A stretch of DNA of 62,738 nucleotides. Origin: Burkholderiales bacterium. GTDB taxonomy: Bacteria; Pseudomonadota; Gammaproteobacteria; Burkholderiales; Burkholderiaceae_C. The stretch is taken from contig CANFIH010000005.1 of NCBI GenBank assembly GCA_947446855.1, positions 1 to 62,738 of the forward strand, in the 5' to 3' direction. The notes below the pieces were generated by a model. That model made no database searches and was not told where the DNA came from. It worked only from the letters and a program-made list of their open reading frames with translations. The translations under genes and the position numbers were made by a program. The number at the start of each line of letters is the position of its first letter. Position 1 is the first letter of the stretch. Below, piece after piece: positions 17,148 to 26,357 of the stretch.

Positions 17148-18389
17148 ATGCAGGTCATCGTTTTCAGCCGTAGAAAAATCACCTTGCACACCTCTTCGCG
17201 CCAATTGACGGCCCTGGCGCTGGCCATTGCGCTGGGTGCGGCCATCTCGCTGGGCATTACCCGCTTTGCCTACGGCCTCCTGCTGCCTTCCATGCGCACG
17301 GACCTGGGCTGGTCGTACGCGCTGGCCGGGGCCATGAACACCGCCAATGCCACAGGCTATTTTCTGGGGGCCTTGGCCTGTCCCTGGCTGATGCGCCGCT
17401 TTGGGCCGTCGCTGCTGCTGGTGGCGGGTGCTCTGCTGGCCAGCGTGTTCATGGTGGGCAGCGGCTTTGTCACGCAAACCGAAGGCCTGCTGGCGCAGCG
17501 GCTGCTGGCTGGCATGGCCAGTGCCCTGGTGTTCGTGGCCGGTGGTCTGCTGGCTGCCAGGCTGGGTGCGCGCGATCCGCTGCGCAGCGGCTTGTTGCTG
17601 GGCATTTATTACGGTGGCACCGGGGTGGGCATCCTCCTGTCCAGCTTGCTGGTGCCGGTGGCGCTGGAGGGGGCGCAGGCCGCGTTGCATGGCTGGCGCT
17701 GGGCCTGGTGGGCTCTGGGCGCCTTGTGCGGCTTGTTCAGCCTGGTGCTGGTCTGGCCGGCGCGCGTCATGGCGGCCTGGGCGGCGCCTGTCGCCGCGGC
17801 GGGCGCGGTGCCTGTGACGTTTCGCTGGCGGCAGTTTGGCTTTGGTCTGGCGGGTTACACCCTGTTCGGTGTGGGCTACATCGGTTACATGACCTTTGTG
17901 GTGGCGCTGCTGCGCAGCCAGGGCCGCTCGGCCACGGAAATCACGGTGTTTTATGCCTTGCTGGGCGTGGCAGTGATGGCGTCTTCGCGCATCTGGGCGC
18001 GACTGCTGGACCGCTTTCATGATGGCCGCCCATTGGCCCTGCTCAATGGCTTGCTGGGCCTGGCGACGTTGTTGCCCGCCCTCACCCATGCCTGGGGCTG
18101 GGTGATGCTGTCAGGCCTGCTGTTTGGCGGGGTGTTCCTGTCGGTGGTGGCCTCAACCACCGCGCTGGTGCGGCACAACCTGCCGCAGTCGGCCTGGGGT
18201 CAGGGCATCAGTGCCTTCACGACGGTGTTCGCTGCGGGGCAGATTGTCGGCCCCACGGTAGTGGGTTGGATTGCCGATGGCCCTGGCGGTCTGGAGCGTG
18301 GGTTGGTGTTCTCCGCCTGCGCCTTGTGGGTGGGCGCCGCGCTGGCATTGCGCCAGCGCGGGCTGATGCAGCAGGCCGCCAGCCATTGA
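17148..18389 (+). CDS. YbfB/YjiJ family MFS transporter
   Basis: About 413 residues with twelve predicted transmembrane segments. The N-terminal block GAAISLGITRFAYGLLLPSMRTDLGWSYALAGAMNTANA fits the YbfB/YjiJ branch of the major facilitator superfamily, with the RF-Y-LLP-M motif typical of the branch. Substrate unknown. I start at the ATG at 17148 (MQVIVFSRRK); the frame is open 28 codons further upstream without sequence support. Convergent with the GST gene. Confidence 0.88.
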   Translation: MQVIVFSRRKITLHTSSRQLTALALAIALGAAISLGITRFAYGLLLPSMRTDLGWSYALAGAMNTANATGYFLGALACPWLMRRFGPSLLLVAGALLASVFMVGSGFVTQTEGLLAQRLLAGMASALVFVAGGLLAARLGARDPLRSGLLLGIYYGGTGVGILLSSLLVPVALEGAQAALHGWRWAWWALGALCGLFSLVLVWPARVMAAWAAPVAAAGAVPVTFRWRQFGFGLAGYTLFGVGYIGYMTFVVALLRSQGRSATEITVFYALLGVAVMASSRIWARLLDRFHDGRPLALLNGLLGLATLLPALTHAWGWVMLSGLLFGGVFLSVVASTTALVRHNLPQSAWGQGISAFTTVFAAGQIVGPTVVGWIADGPGGLERGLVFSACALWVGAALALRQRGLMQQAASH

Positions 18390-18416
18390 AGACTGCGCGG
18401 CCTGCCGGGCCCAGGC

Positions 18417-19025
18417 TTACTTGATCAGGCCTTCGGCCTTCATCGCGGCAATCACGGCCGGGCGGGCGGCCACGCGGGCGCGGTAGGCCAGCAGGTTGGG
18501 AAAGCCGGAGATGTCCAGCGCCACATAGGGCGCCCAGTTGGTCACGGTAAACAGATAGGCATCGGCCACGGTGAATGTGTCGCCCATCAGGTACTGCTTG
18601 CCGGCCAGTTCGCCTTCCACCCATTGCAGGCGGCTGCTCAGGCGCTCGATGCAGGAGGGTTTGTAGTCAGCCGGGGTGGTCGGGTTGAACAAGGGCGAGA
18701 AACCCTTGTGCAACTCGGTGCCAATAAAGGTCAGCCATTCCTGCAACTTGTAACGCTCATAGGTGCCGTTGGCTGGCGCCAACTGGCTGGCGGGGGCCTG
18801 GTCGGCGATGTACTGAACAATGGCCGGGCCTTCGTGCAGGCCGCGGCCGTCGTCCAGCGTCAGGTAGGGCACATAGCCCAGGGGGTTGATGGTGTAGTAG
18901 TCGGTGCCGTCTTCCAGCTTGTGGGTCTTGGTGGGGGCCGATACGGCCTGGTAAGGCAGACCGGACTCCTCCAGCACGATGTGGGGGGAGAGCGAGCAGG
19001 CGCCGGCAGAGTAATACAGCTTCAT
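18417..19025 (-). CDS. Glutathione S-transferase
   Basis: A 202-residue GST. The N-terminal thioredoxin-like domain starts MKLYYSAGACSLSPHIVLEE, where Ser11/Cys10 match the beta-class GST active site region, followed by the cis-Pro segment GYVPYLTLDDGRGLHEGPAIVQYIAD. The all-helical C-terminal domain follows. Beta-class enzymes conjugate or bind glutathione in detoxification. Upstream open codons to 19184 are not homologous to GSTs, so the ATG at 19025 is used. Confidence 0.94.
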   Translation of the reverse strand: MKLYYSAGACSLSPHIVLEESGLPYQAVSAPTKTHKLEDGTDYYTINPLGYVPYLTLDDGRGLHEGPAIVQYIADQAPASQLAPANGTYERYKLQEWLTFIGTELHKGFSPLFNPTTPADYKPSCIERLSSRLQWVEGELAGKQYLMGDTFTVADAYLFTVTNWAPYVALDISGFPNLLAYRARVAARPAVIAAMKAEGLIK

Positions 19026-19241
19026 GGTGTAGTCCTTAGATTCAAGGGAACGCAAATGGCAGGCCGGGTTATCCCCGGGGCTGGGCGCGATGTTAATCCC
19101 AACGCGCTGCAGATGCCGGTTCGGGTGCATGCGCTCCGCTACCCGCAGGTTGAAACCGGGAGGGCGGGCGCTCACCCGGGCCACTCCCTGGTTTGCGCCC
19201 AGCGCACCAGCTATTTCATTAAGTGAGCGCAGGCTTCTCGT

Positions 19242-20846
19242 TTAAGCGTTGGCTAGCTTGATCATGTCGGCAGCCTTCTCGGCGATCATGATGGTCGGCG
19301 CGTTGGTATTGCCGCTGACGATGCGCGGCATGATGGACGCATCCACCACGCGCAGACCTTGAATGCCATGCACCCGCAACTGCGCGTCCACCACATCCAT
19401 GGCGCCGCTGCCCATGCGGCAGGTACCGACCGGATGGTAGATGGTGTCGCCGTAATTGCGGATGAATTGCTCGATCTCCTGGTCGCTTTGGGCGGCTGCC
19501 GAGCGGGGCGATTCCTGTGCCCCCAGGCTGGTGAGGGCGGGCTGCTGCAGGATGTTGCGCATCAGCTTGAAGCCCTTGACCAGGCGCTGCAGATCATCCG
19601 GATCAGCCAGAAAGTTCGGGTCGATCAGCGGCGCAGCCAGCGGGTCGGCGCTGGCCAACCGGATGCTGCCCCGGCTTAAAGGACGCAGCACACACACATG
19701 GCAGGACACGCCGTGGCCCAGCACCAGGGTGCGGGCATGGTTGACGATCTTGGCAACCACAAAGTGCAGTTGCAGATCGGGTGTGGCTTCGCTGGGCTCG
19801 CTCTTGATAAAGCCCCCGGCCTCGGCCACGTTGCTGGTCAGCATGCCGGTGCGCTGCTGGCGCCATTCCGCAATGCCCCGCAGGGTCTTGAGGGCACCGC
19901 CCAACGAGATGCCGATCGAATCTCTGAGCTGCGGCCCGTCCAGCATCTGCACCACATCCATGTGGTCCTGCAGGTTCCGGCCGACGCCCGGCAGGTCCAA
20001 CAGCGGCGTGATGCCATGGGCTAGCAAATGCGCCTTGGGGCCTATGCCGGACAGCATCAGAATCTGCGGCGACTGCAGGGCTCCGGCACACAACAGCACT
20101 TCCCGCGTGGCACGCAATTGCCGGGTCTGGCCCTGCTGCAGGTATTCCACACCGACGGCGCGCTGGTCCTCGATCAGGATTTTGCAGGTGTGAGCCTCGG
20201 TGATCACCTGCAAATTGGGCCGTGACAGATTGGGTGTGAGATAGGCCTTGGCGGCGCTGTGGCGCTCGCCGTTCTTGTGGGTCACCTGGTACATGCCCAC
20301 GCCTTCCTGGCTGGCGGCATTGAAGTCGGTGTTGACCGCAAAACCGGCCTGGCGACCTGCCTCTATGAATTGCGGGCCCAAGGGGTTGGGGCTGGTCAGA
20401 TCCATCACGTGCAAGGGGCCACCCGTGCCGTGAAAGGCACCGGCGCCACGGGCGTTGTCCTCGGCGCGCTTGAAGTAGGGCAGCACCTCGTCAAAGGACC
20501 AGCCGGGATTGCCCTCGGCAGCCCAGTGCTCATAGTCTTCGCGCTGGCCACGGATGTAGATCATGGCGTTCAGTGAACTGGAGCCGCCCAGCACCTTGCC
20601 GCGCGGCTGGTAGCCGCGGCGGCCGTTGAGGCCCGCTTGCGCCACGGTGTCGAATGTCCAGTTGGCCTGGCCGGTCTGGGCCAGCACGGCCATGCCAAGA
20701 GGGCAGTGGATCAGCACGCTGGTGTCGGCGCCGCCGGCTTCCAGCAGGGCGACCCGGACCTGCGGGTCTTCGGACAGGCGGGCCGCCAGCACGCAGCCGG
20801 CGGACCCTGCGCCAACGATGAGGTAGTCAAAAGATGCTGGTTTCAT
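19242..20846 (-). CDS. GMC family oxidoreductase (choline/alcohol dehydrogenase type)
   Basis: A 534-residue flavoenzyme. The FAD-binding motif [17 protein letters not shown] is at the N-terminus. The GMC signature [22 protein letters not shown] follows at about residue 87, and the second signature [16 protein letters not shown] near residue 255. The C-terminal catalytic HPVGTCRMG and the [15 protein letters not shown] block are intact. It oxidises an alcohol; choline dehydrogenase-like enzymes and long-chain or polyethylene-glycol dehydrogenases share these motifs, and no betaine genes are adjacent, so the substrate is open. Confidence 0.94.
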   Translation of the reverse strand: MKPASFDYLIVGAGSAGCVLAARLSEDPQVRVALLEAGGADTSVLIHCPLGMAVLAQTGQANWTFDTVAQAGLNGRRGYQPRGKVLGGSSSLNAMIYIRGQREDYEHWAAEGNPGWSFDEVLPYFKRAEDNARGAGAFHGTGGPLHVMDLTSPNPLGPQFIEAGRQAGFAVNTDFNAASQEGVGMYQVTHKNGERHSAAKAYLTPNLSRPNLQVITEAHTCKILIEDQRAVGVEYLQQGQTRQLRATREVLLCAGALQSPQILMLSGIGPKAHLLAHGITPLLDLPGVGRNLQDHMDVVQMLDGPQLRDSIGISLGGALKTLRGIAEWRQQRTGMLTSNVAEAGGFIKSEPSEATPDLQLHFVVAKIVNHARTLVLGHGVSCHVCVLRPLSRGSIRLASADPLAAPLIDPNFLADPDDLQRLVKGFKLMRNILQQPALTSLGAQESPRSAAAQSDQEIEQFIRNYGDTIYHPVGTCRMGSGAMDVVDAQLRVHGIQGLRVVDASIMPRIVSGNTNAPTIMIAEKAADMIKLANA

Positions 20847-20916
20847 GGTCTGCGCCTGTGGATCCGTGCCTGCCGGGGTTTTTGCACTATGGCATGCCAG
20901 CTTGTCTAAGGGCTAG

Positions 20917-20954
20917 AGCCCACCGCCTAGTCCCCCTCGGGGTTTGCCTGGGCT
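20917..20954. repeat. Nested hairpin upstream of mnmG
   Basis: Outer arms AGCCCA (20917-20922) and TGGGCT (20949-20954) enclose an inner CCCC-CTC-GGGG hairpin (20932-20942). It lies between divergent GMC oxidoreductase and mnmG genes, about 110 bases before the mnmG ATG. It has no T-tract, so it is not a clear terminator; it resembles the short GC hairpins scattered through genomes of this family. Confidence 0.4.
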
Positions 20955-21060
20955 GCCCCTGGCATCTGCCTGAATTTGCAGCAACCGGTAGAATCGGCGG
21001 CAATCCCCGACTCCTTTTTGCGCCCGGCGCGCGCGGTTGAGCGCCCTCATTGGACCCACC

Positions 21061-23148
21061 ATGCTTTACCCAGAACATTTCGACGTGATCGTCGTTGGCG
21101 GCGGCCATGCCGGAAGCGAGGCTGCCTTGGCAGCCGCCCGCATGGGCTGCAAAACCCTGCTGCTGACCCACAACATCGAGACCCTGGGGCAGATGAGCTG
21201 CAACCCGTCGATAGGCGGTATCGGCAAGGGCCACCTGGTCAAGGAAGTGGATGCCATGGGCGGCGCCATGGCGCTGGCCACCGACGAAGCCGGTATCCAG
21301 TTCCGCATACTCAATTCCAGCAAGGGCCCGGCCGTACGCGCCACCCGTGCCCAGGCCGACCGCGTGCTGTACAAGGCGGCGATCCGCCGCATGTTGGAGA
21401 ACCAGCCGAATTTGTGGCTGTTCCAGCAGGCGGTGGATGACCTGCTGGTGGAAGGGGAGCGGGTGGTCGGTGCCGTCACGCAGGTGGGGATCCAGTTCCG
21501 CGGGCATACCGTGGTGCTGACCGCCGGCACATTCCTAGACGGCAAGATTCACGTCGGCCTGAACAACTACGCTGCGGGCCGCGCGGGTGATCCGCCGGCG
21601 GTGACTTTGAGCGCGCGACTGAAGGAGCTCAAGCTGCCGCAGGGCCGGCTCAAGACCGGCACGCCGCCGCGCATTGACGGCCGCAGCATCGACTTTTCCA
21701 GATGCCAGGAGCAGCCCGGTGATGGCATGCCCGGCGGCATGGCGGCACAGATGCCGGTGTTCAGTTTCATGGGTACGACCCAGATGCACCCGCAGCAAAT
21801 GCCCTGCTGGATCACGCACACCAATACGCGCACCCACGACATCATCCGCTCCGGCTTTGACCGCAGCCCCATGTTCATGGGCAAGATCGAAGGGGTGGGG
21901 CCACGCTATTGCCCCAGCGTGGAAGACAAAATCAACCGTTTTGCCGACAAGGACAGCCACCAGATCTTCCTGGAGCCCGAGGGCCTGACCACCCACGAGT
22001 ACTACCCCAACGGCATCTCCACCAGCCTGCCCTTTGACATCCAGTTGGCACTGGTGCGCAGCATGGATGGGCTGGAGAACGCCCACATCCTGCGCCCGGG
22101 CTATGCCATCGAGTACGACTACTTTGACCCGCGCTCGCTCAAGAGCAGCTTCGAGACGCGCCAGATTGCCGGCCTGTTCTTTGCCGGGCAGATCAATGGC
22201 ACCACCGGTTATGAGGAGGCGGCGGCGCAAGGCATGTTCGCTGGCATCAACGCCGCCCTGCAGGCGCGTGCCAACGGTGGCGGCCATGACGCGGCCAGCG
22301 CGGCGGGCAGTATTGCTTTTGCCGGCGATTGCTGGCTGCCGGGCCGTGACCAGGCCTACCTGGGCGTGCTGGTGGATGACCTGATTACCAAGGGCGTGAC
22401 CGAGCCCTACCGCATGTTCACCAGCCGTGCCGAGTTCCGCCTACAACTGCGCGAGGACAACGCCGATGCCCGTCTGACCGAAGTCGGGCGGCAACTGGGC
22501 CTGGTGGACGATGCCCGTTGGGCTGCCTTCAGCCGCAAGCGCGAGGCTGTTTCACGTGAAACAGAACGCCTGCGCAGCATCTGGGTCAATCCGCGTAACC
22601 TCGCGCAGGCGGAAGCCGAGCGGGTGCTGGGCAAGGCCATGGAGCATGAATACAACCTGGCCGACCTGCTGCGCCGCCCGGATGTGAGCTATGCCGGTCT
22701 GATGTCGCTGGCCGATGGTCGCTTTGCCAATGCCGCGTTGCCGGTGGCGGCTCTGGCGGTAGAGGGGGATGCGGCGGGTGTGGCCCAGGACGTGTTTGTT
22801 GCCGCCGTGGTGGAGCAGGTGGAGATTGCTGCCAAATACTCCGGCTACATTGACCGGCAAAAGGGCGAGGTAGAGCGTGCTGCCTTCTACGAAAACCTGC
22901 GTTTGCCGGCTGAGCTGGATTACATGCAGGTCTCGGCCCTGAGTATTGAGGCGCGCCAGCGCCTGAACAAGTTCCGCCCGGAGACACTGGGTCAGGCCTC
23001 GCGCCTGTCGGGCATTACGCCGGCGACGATTTCTCTGCTGTTGATCCACCTGAAACGGGGCAATTTCAAAGGCTTTGCCGACAAGCCCGTGGACCCTGCG
23101 GGTGCCAAGCTGGGTGATGCCAGCCTCACTGCGGAGTTGGCCGGATGA
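21061..23148 (+). CDS. mnmG: tRNA uridine-5-carboxymethylaminomethyl(34) synthesis enzyme MnmG (GidA)
   Basis: A 695-residue FAD enzyme. The dinucleotide motif [17 protein letters not shown] is at residues 13-29, and the MnmG signatures [24 protein letters not shown] and [16 protein letters not shown] are all present. With MnmE it installs the cmnm5 group on wobble uridine 34. The ATG at 21061 is chosen over open codons from 21037. A perfect parS site is embedded in the coding sequence at 22548. First gene of the mnmG-rsmG-parAB chromosome-maintenance block; rsmG overlaps its end by four bases. Confidence 0.98.
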   Translation: MLYPEHFDVIVVGGGHAGSEAALAAARMGCKTLLLTHNIETLGQMSCNPSIGGIGKGHLVKEVDAMGGAMALATDEAGIQFRILNSSKGPAVRATRAQADRVLYKAAIRRMLENQPNLWLFQQAVDDLLVEGERVVGAVTQVGIQFRGHTVVLTAGTFLDGKIHVGLNNYAAGRAGDPPAVTLSARLKELKLPQGRLKTGTPPRIDGRSIDFSRCQEQPGDGMPGGMAAQMPVFSFMGTTQMHPQQMPCWITHTNTRTHDIIRSGFDRSPMFMGKIEGVGPRYCPSVEDKINRFADKDSHQIFLEPEGLTTHEYYPNGISTSLPFDIQLALVRSMDGLENAHILRPGYAIEYDYFDPRSLKSSFETRQIAGLFFAGQINGTTGYEEAAAQGMFAGINAALQARANGGGHDAASAAGSIAFAGDCWLPGRDQAYLGVLVDDLITKGVTEPYRMFTSRAEFRLQLREDNADARLTEVGRQLGLVDDARWAAFSRKREAVSRETERLRSIWVNPRNLAQAEAERVLGKAMEHEYNLADLLRRPDVSYAGLMSLADGRFANAALPVAALAVEGDAAGVAQDVFVAAVVEQVEIAAKYSGYIDRQKGEVERAAFYENLRLPAELDYMQVSALSIEARQRLNKFRPETLGQASRLSGITPATISLLLIHLKRGNFKGFADKPVDPAGAKLGDASLTAELAG
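22548..22563. other. parS centromere site 1 (inside mnmG)
   Basis: TGTTTCACGTGAAACA, a perfect 16-base match to the bacterial parS consensus bound by ParB. It lies within mnmG about 3.8 kb before parB. It should be a ParB loading site for origin segregation. Confidence 0.95.
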
Positions 23149-23825
23149 GCAAGCCACTGGAATTGGAATTGCGCGCTGGTGCCCAGGCTCTGGGTCTGGC
23201 CCTGTCGGACGCACAGGTGGAGCAGTTGCTGGCTTACCAGGACCTGATCCAGAAGTGGACCAAGGTCTACAACCTGACTGCCGTGCGTGATCCGGCGGAA
23301 ATGCTGACGCACCATCTGCTGGACAGTCTGACGGTGGTCTTGCCCTTGCAGAAGCAGTTGGCCCAGATGCGTGCTGCGGCTGGGGCGGATGTTGATGCGC
23401 CGGTCCTCCTGCTGGACGTGGGCTCTGGTGCCGGTCTGCCAGGTGCGGTGATTGCCATCTGTTGCCCCGAGGTGAGCGTGCATTGCGTGGATACGGTGGC
23501 CAAGAAGGCTGCCTTTATCCAGCAAGTGGCGGTGTCCCTGAAGTTGCCCAATCTGCGCGGCATTCATGCGCGTGTGGAAAATCTGACCGATACCTATAAC
23601 GTGGTGAGTTCGCGCGCCTTTGCGTCGTTGCTGGATTTTGTGACCTGGTCGCGCAAGTGCCTGGCAGAGCAGGGCGTCTGGATGGCGATGAAGGGCAAAC
23701 ACCCGGCAGAAGAGATTGCTGCCTTGCCTGCTTTTGTCGAAGTGTTTCACGTGGAACCGTTGGTGGTGCCGGGTTTGGATGCGGAGCGCTGCCTGCTGTG
23801 GCTGCGGCCTGTGGTGCCTGCCTGA
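23145..23825 (+). CDS. rsmG: 16S rRNA (guanine(527)-N(7))-methyltransferase RsmG (GidB)
   Basis: A 226-residue class I methyltransferase with the RsmG features: [23 protein letters not shown] near residue 45, the SAM loop [17 protein letters not shown], and [13 protein letters not shown]. It methylates G527 of 16S rRNA, and loss in many bacteria gives low-level streptomycin resistance. Its ATG overlaps the mnmG stop (ATGA), so translation is coupled. A second parS-like site sits near its 3' end. Confidence 0.97.
   Translation: MSKPLELELRAGAQALGLALSDAQVEQLLAYQDLIQKWTKVYNLTAVRDPAEMLTHHLLDSLTVVLPLQKQLAQMRAAAGADVDAPVLLLDVGSGAGLPGAVIAICCPEVSVHCVDTVAKKAAFIQQVAVSLKLPNLRGIHARVENLTDTYNVVSSRAFASLLDFVTWSRKCLAEQGVWMAMKGKHPAEEIAALPAFVEVFHVEPLVVPGLDAERCLLWLRPVVPA
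23743..23758. other. parS-like site 2 (inside rsmG)
   Basis: TGTTTCACGTGGAACC matches the parS consensus at 14 of 16 positions and keeps the central CACGTG. It lies inside rsmG, 1.2 kb after site 1, and is plausibly a weaker ParB site. Confidence 0.75.
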
Positions 23826-23870
23826 TTGGTGTTAACTCCTGCGCTGGGTTGATCGCCTCCGTTCGCTCTG

Positions 23871-23964
23871 GATCCGGCGGGCTGGGTACTCTGCTCCGTT
23901 CGTGTCCTCCGCCCTTCGGGCTCCCCCTTTACCTCACTGCACAGAGCACCCAGTCCGCCTGATC
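23871..23964. repeat. Hairpin repeat, copy A (reverse orientation)
   Basis: Outer arms 23871-23893 and 23942-23964 pair at 20 of 23 positions. The 48-base interior has a short inner hairpin (GCCC-TTC-GGGC). Read on the minus strand, the interior blocks are GAGGTAAAGGGGGAGC and GGAGGACACGAACGG, nearly identical to copy B. The stem sequences of the two copies differ but each stays paired. No protein is encoded. Confidence 0.8.
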
Positions 23965-24000
23965 CGGGTCGGACTGTTTGCATGCCAACTGCCGGGCTTG

Positions 24001-24016
24001 TGTTCCACGTGGAACC
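24001..24016. other. parS-like site 3 (rsmG-parA intergenic)
   Basis: TGTTCCACGTGGAACC contains the palindromic core GTTCCACGTGGAAC, a common parS variant. It lies in non-coding DNA between the two hairpin repeats and about 0.9 kb before parA. Confidence 0.8.
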
Positions 24017-24018
24017 AA

Positions 24019-24120
24019 GCAGCAGGGATGGGGTAAGTGTCAGAGCGAGGTGAAGGAGGAGCGGAGGGCGCAGCCCTCTGCGGGGGACACGAGCGGCGAC
24101 ACTTACCCCATCCCTGCTGC
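24019..24120. repeat. Hairpin repeat, copy B
   Basis: A perfect 23-base inverted repeat (24019-24041 with 24098-24120) encloses 56 bases. The interior holds an inner perfect hairpin (GAGGGC-GCA-GCCCTC, 24064-24078) flanked by the blocks GAGGTGAAGGAGGAGC and GGGGGACACGAGCGG. Copy A carries the same blocks in reverse orientation 150 bases away. The element starts two bases after parS site 3. It may be a mobile REP-like or MITE-like unit or a structured RNA. Confidence 0.85.
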
Positions 24121-24260
24121 GGGCGAGAGCAGTGGCCGCGACACGCGTTGAATTTTGTCTTCCCTGCGTGATGAGCGCCTGGAAAAAGACGACCAAGGAG
24201 CAAATTCAGCGCGCCAAAAACCTAACGTAAACTCACACTCTCCCTCAGAAAGAAACCACC

Positions 24261-24875
24261 ATGCTCGGCGTTACCGATTACGGCACCTTTGTCGTCACTG
24301 TCATTGTGTTCTTGGCGATCCCCGGCCCCGGTAACCTGGCCCTGGTCACCAGCACCAGCAAGGGTGGAATCGCAGGTGGTCTGGCTGCAACCTGTGGTGT
24401 CATCCTGGGCGATCAGGTGCTGATGTGGTCGGCCGTGGCCGGTGTGGCAGCCCTGTTGATTGCCTACCCGGATGCTTTCTCGGCCGTGCAATGGTTTGGC
24501 GCCGCCTATCTGGCCTGGCTGGGCATCAAGATGCTGCTGGCCAAACCGGGCGCTGCCCCGGTGATCAACATCAAGCCGCGCCACTACCTGCGCCAGGCGC
24601 TGATGATCACCCTGCTCAATCCCAAGGCCATCCTGTTTTACATGGCCTTCTTCCCGCTGTTTGTGGACCCGGTGCGTCAGCAGGGACTGGTCACCTACGC
24701 CTTCATGGCCGCAACCATTGCCACGCTTACCTTCCTGTACGGACTGGGCGCCACCCTGCTGACGCACTTTCTGGCTGAGCGCGTACGCGCCAACCCCTTG
24801 ATCGGCCGGGTGCTGGAAAAAGTGGCCGGGCTGTTCCTGGTTGGCTTTGGCATCAAACTGGCACTCTCCAAATGA
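24261..24875 (+). CDS. LysE family translocator
   Basis: A 204-residue membrane protein with about six transmembrane segments and the LysE/RhtB pattern: AIPGPGNLALVTSTSKGGIAGGLAA at about residue 20, GAAYLAWLGIKML, and ALMITLLNPKAILFYMAFFPLFV. Members export amino acids or their derivatives. It sits between rsmG and parA with its stop overlapping a possible upstream parA start (ATGA), so it is likely part of the same operon despite its unrelated role. Confidence 0.9.
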   Translation: MLGVTDYGTFVVTVIVFLAIPGPGNLALVTSTSKGGIAGGLAATCGVILGDQVLMWSAVAGVAALLIAYPDAFSAVQWFGAAYLAWLGIKMLLAKPGAAPVINIKPRHYLRQALMITLLNPKAILFYMAFFPLFVDPVRQQGLVTYAFMAATIATLTFLYGLGATLLTHFLAERVRANPLIGRVLEKVAGLFLVGFGIKLALSK

Positions 24876-24919
24876 CAGACTCAGACGTGAACGCAACACC
24901 GGCAGGAACCACCCAGCAC

Positions 24920-25705
24920 ATGGCAAAAATATTCTGCGTAGCCAACCAAAAGGGCGGGGTGGGCAAGACCACCACCACGGTCAATCTGGCCGCTGGCCTG
25001 GCCAAGGTCGGACAGCGCGTGCTGATGATTGACCTGGACCCACAGGGCAATGCCACCATGGGTTCCGGGGTGGACAAGCGCAAGCTCGCACTCACGGTCT
25101 ACGACGTGCTGCTGGAGTCGGCCTCGATTGCCGAGGCGCGTGTGCAAAGTGAAAAACTCATCAGCGCCGGCTGCGGTTACGACATTCTGGGTGCCAACCG
25201 CGAACTGGCCGGGGCCGAGGTGGAACTGGTGGAAGTGGAGCGGCGCGAGCGCCGCCTCAAGGCTGCCATTGCCGCGGTGGAGACCGAGTACGACTTCGTG
25301 CTGATCGACTGCCCGCCGTCGCTCTCCATGCTCACCCTCAACGGCCTGTGCTGCGCCCATGGCGTGATCGTGCCCATGCAGTGCGAGTACTTTGCCCTCG
25401 AAGGCCTGACCGACCTGGTCAACACCATCAAGCAGGTCAAGGCCAACCTCAACGACGATTTGCAGATCATCGGCCTGTTGCGCGTGATGTTCGATCCGCG
25501 CATCACCCTGCAGCAGCAGGTCAGCGAGCAACTCAAGGGCCACTTTGGCGACAAGGTGTTTAACACCGTGATTCCGCGCAATGTGCGCCTGGCCGAAGCG
25601 CCCAGCTACGGTGTGCCCGGGGTGGTGTTTGACATCCACTCCAAAGGCGCACAGGCCTTTGTCGCCTTTGCCCAGGAGATGGTGGGGCGCATCGAGACGA
25701 TGTAG
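24920..25705 (+). CDS. parA: Chromosome partitioning ATPase ParA
   Basis: A 261-residue ParA/Soj ATPase: MAKIFCVANQKGGVGKTT carries the deviant Walker A, followed by MIDLDPQGNATMGSG and VLIDCPPSLSMLTLNGL. With ParB and parS it moves newly replicated origins apart. I start at the ATG at 24920, matching the usual N-terminus. An in-frame ATG at 24872 overlaps the LysE stop and would add 16 residues; coupled translation from there cannot be excluded. ParB follows after one intervening hydrolase gene. Confidence 0.96.
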   Translation: MAKIFCVANQKGGVGKTTTTVNLAAGLAKVGQRVLMIDLDPQGNATMGSGVDKRKLALTVYDVLLESASIAEARVQSEKLISAGCGYDILGANRELAGAEVELVEVERRERRLKAAIAAVETEYDFVLIDCPPSLSMLTLNGLCCAHGVIVPMQCEYFALEGLTDLVNTIKQVKANLNDDLQIIGLLRVMFDPRITLQQQVSEQLKGHFGDKVFNTVIPRNVRLAEAPSYGVPGVVFDIHSKGAQAFVAFAQEMVGRIETM

Positions 25706-25772
25706 GCCAGCACCTCGAAATCGCCCCCGTTTGCTATCTAATTAATAGCGTATTAATCAAGCCCCATAACCC

Positions 25773-26342
25773 ATGCCGACCCCCAACCTCCTGATTCTGC
25801 CCGGCTGGCAAAGCTCCGGCCCGGCCCACTGGCAAAGCCGCTGGGAGGCGCTGTATGGCGATGTGCGGGTGGAGCAGCACGACTGGATGCGCCCGCTGCG
25901 GGGCGACTGGATTGCGCGCCTGGAAGACGTGCTGCTGTCGCAGTCCGGCCCCAGCGTGCTGGTCTGCCACAGCCTGGGTTGCTTGCTGACGGCCGCCTGG
26001 GCTTCGCATTCGCGCAATACCCATCTGGTGGCCGGTGCCCTGTTGGTGGCACCGGGCGACCCGGAGCGGCCGGAACTGCAGGCCGCACTGAAAAGCTGGT
26101 CGCCGGTGCCTTCAACGAAGCTGCCGTTCAGAAGCATGTTGCTGGGCAGCCAGGACGACCCGTATTGCAGCTTTGCGCGTGCCGACGCATTTGCCAAGGT
26201 CTGGGGCTCGGAGTTCATCGACTACGGCGCGCGCGGTCACATCAACGCCGACTCCGGCCTGGGCGACTGGCCTGAAGGGCGCGCCCTGCTGGCCCGGCTC
26301 ATGGACTGCAGGTCCACAGACACCCCATCCAACCCAAGCTAA
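25773..26342 (+). CDS. RBBP9/YdeN family alpha/beta hydrolase
   Basis: A 189-residue small serine hydrolase. LLILPGWQSSGPAHWQSRWE opens the fold. The nucleophile elbow is CHSLG near residue 68, the acid is probably Asp in GSQDDPY near residue 132, and the His is in GARGHINADSGLGDWPEG near residue 156. This matches RBBP9/YdeN. It lies between parA and parB, 67 bases after parA and 15 before parB. A role in partition is not implied by the fold. Confidence 0.9.
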   Translation: MPTPNLLILPGWQSSGPAHWQSRWEALYGDVRVEQHDWMRPLRGDWIARLEDVLLSQSGPSVLVCHSLGCLLTAAWASHSRNTHLVAGALLVAPGDPERPELQAALKSWSPVPSTKLPFRSMLLGSQDDPYCSFARADAFAKVWGSEFIDYGARGHINADSGLGDWPEGRALLARLMDCRSTDTPSNPS

Positions 26343-26357
26343 CAAGGAACACACACT

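Noticed and set aside
13718-17257. A 1179-codon open frame on the minus strand across copA and the hemerythrin gene
   Set aside because: It is antisense to well-supported genes in GC-rich DNA, has a low-complexity His/Gln/Arg-rich translation and no family resemblance.
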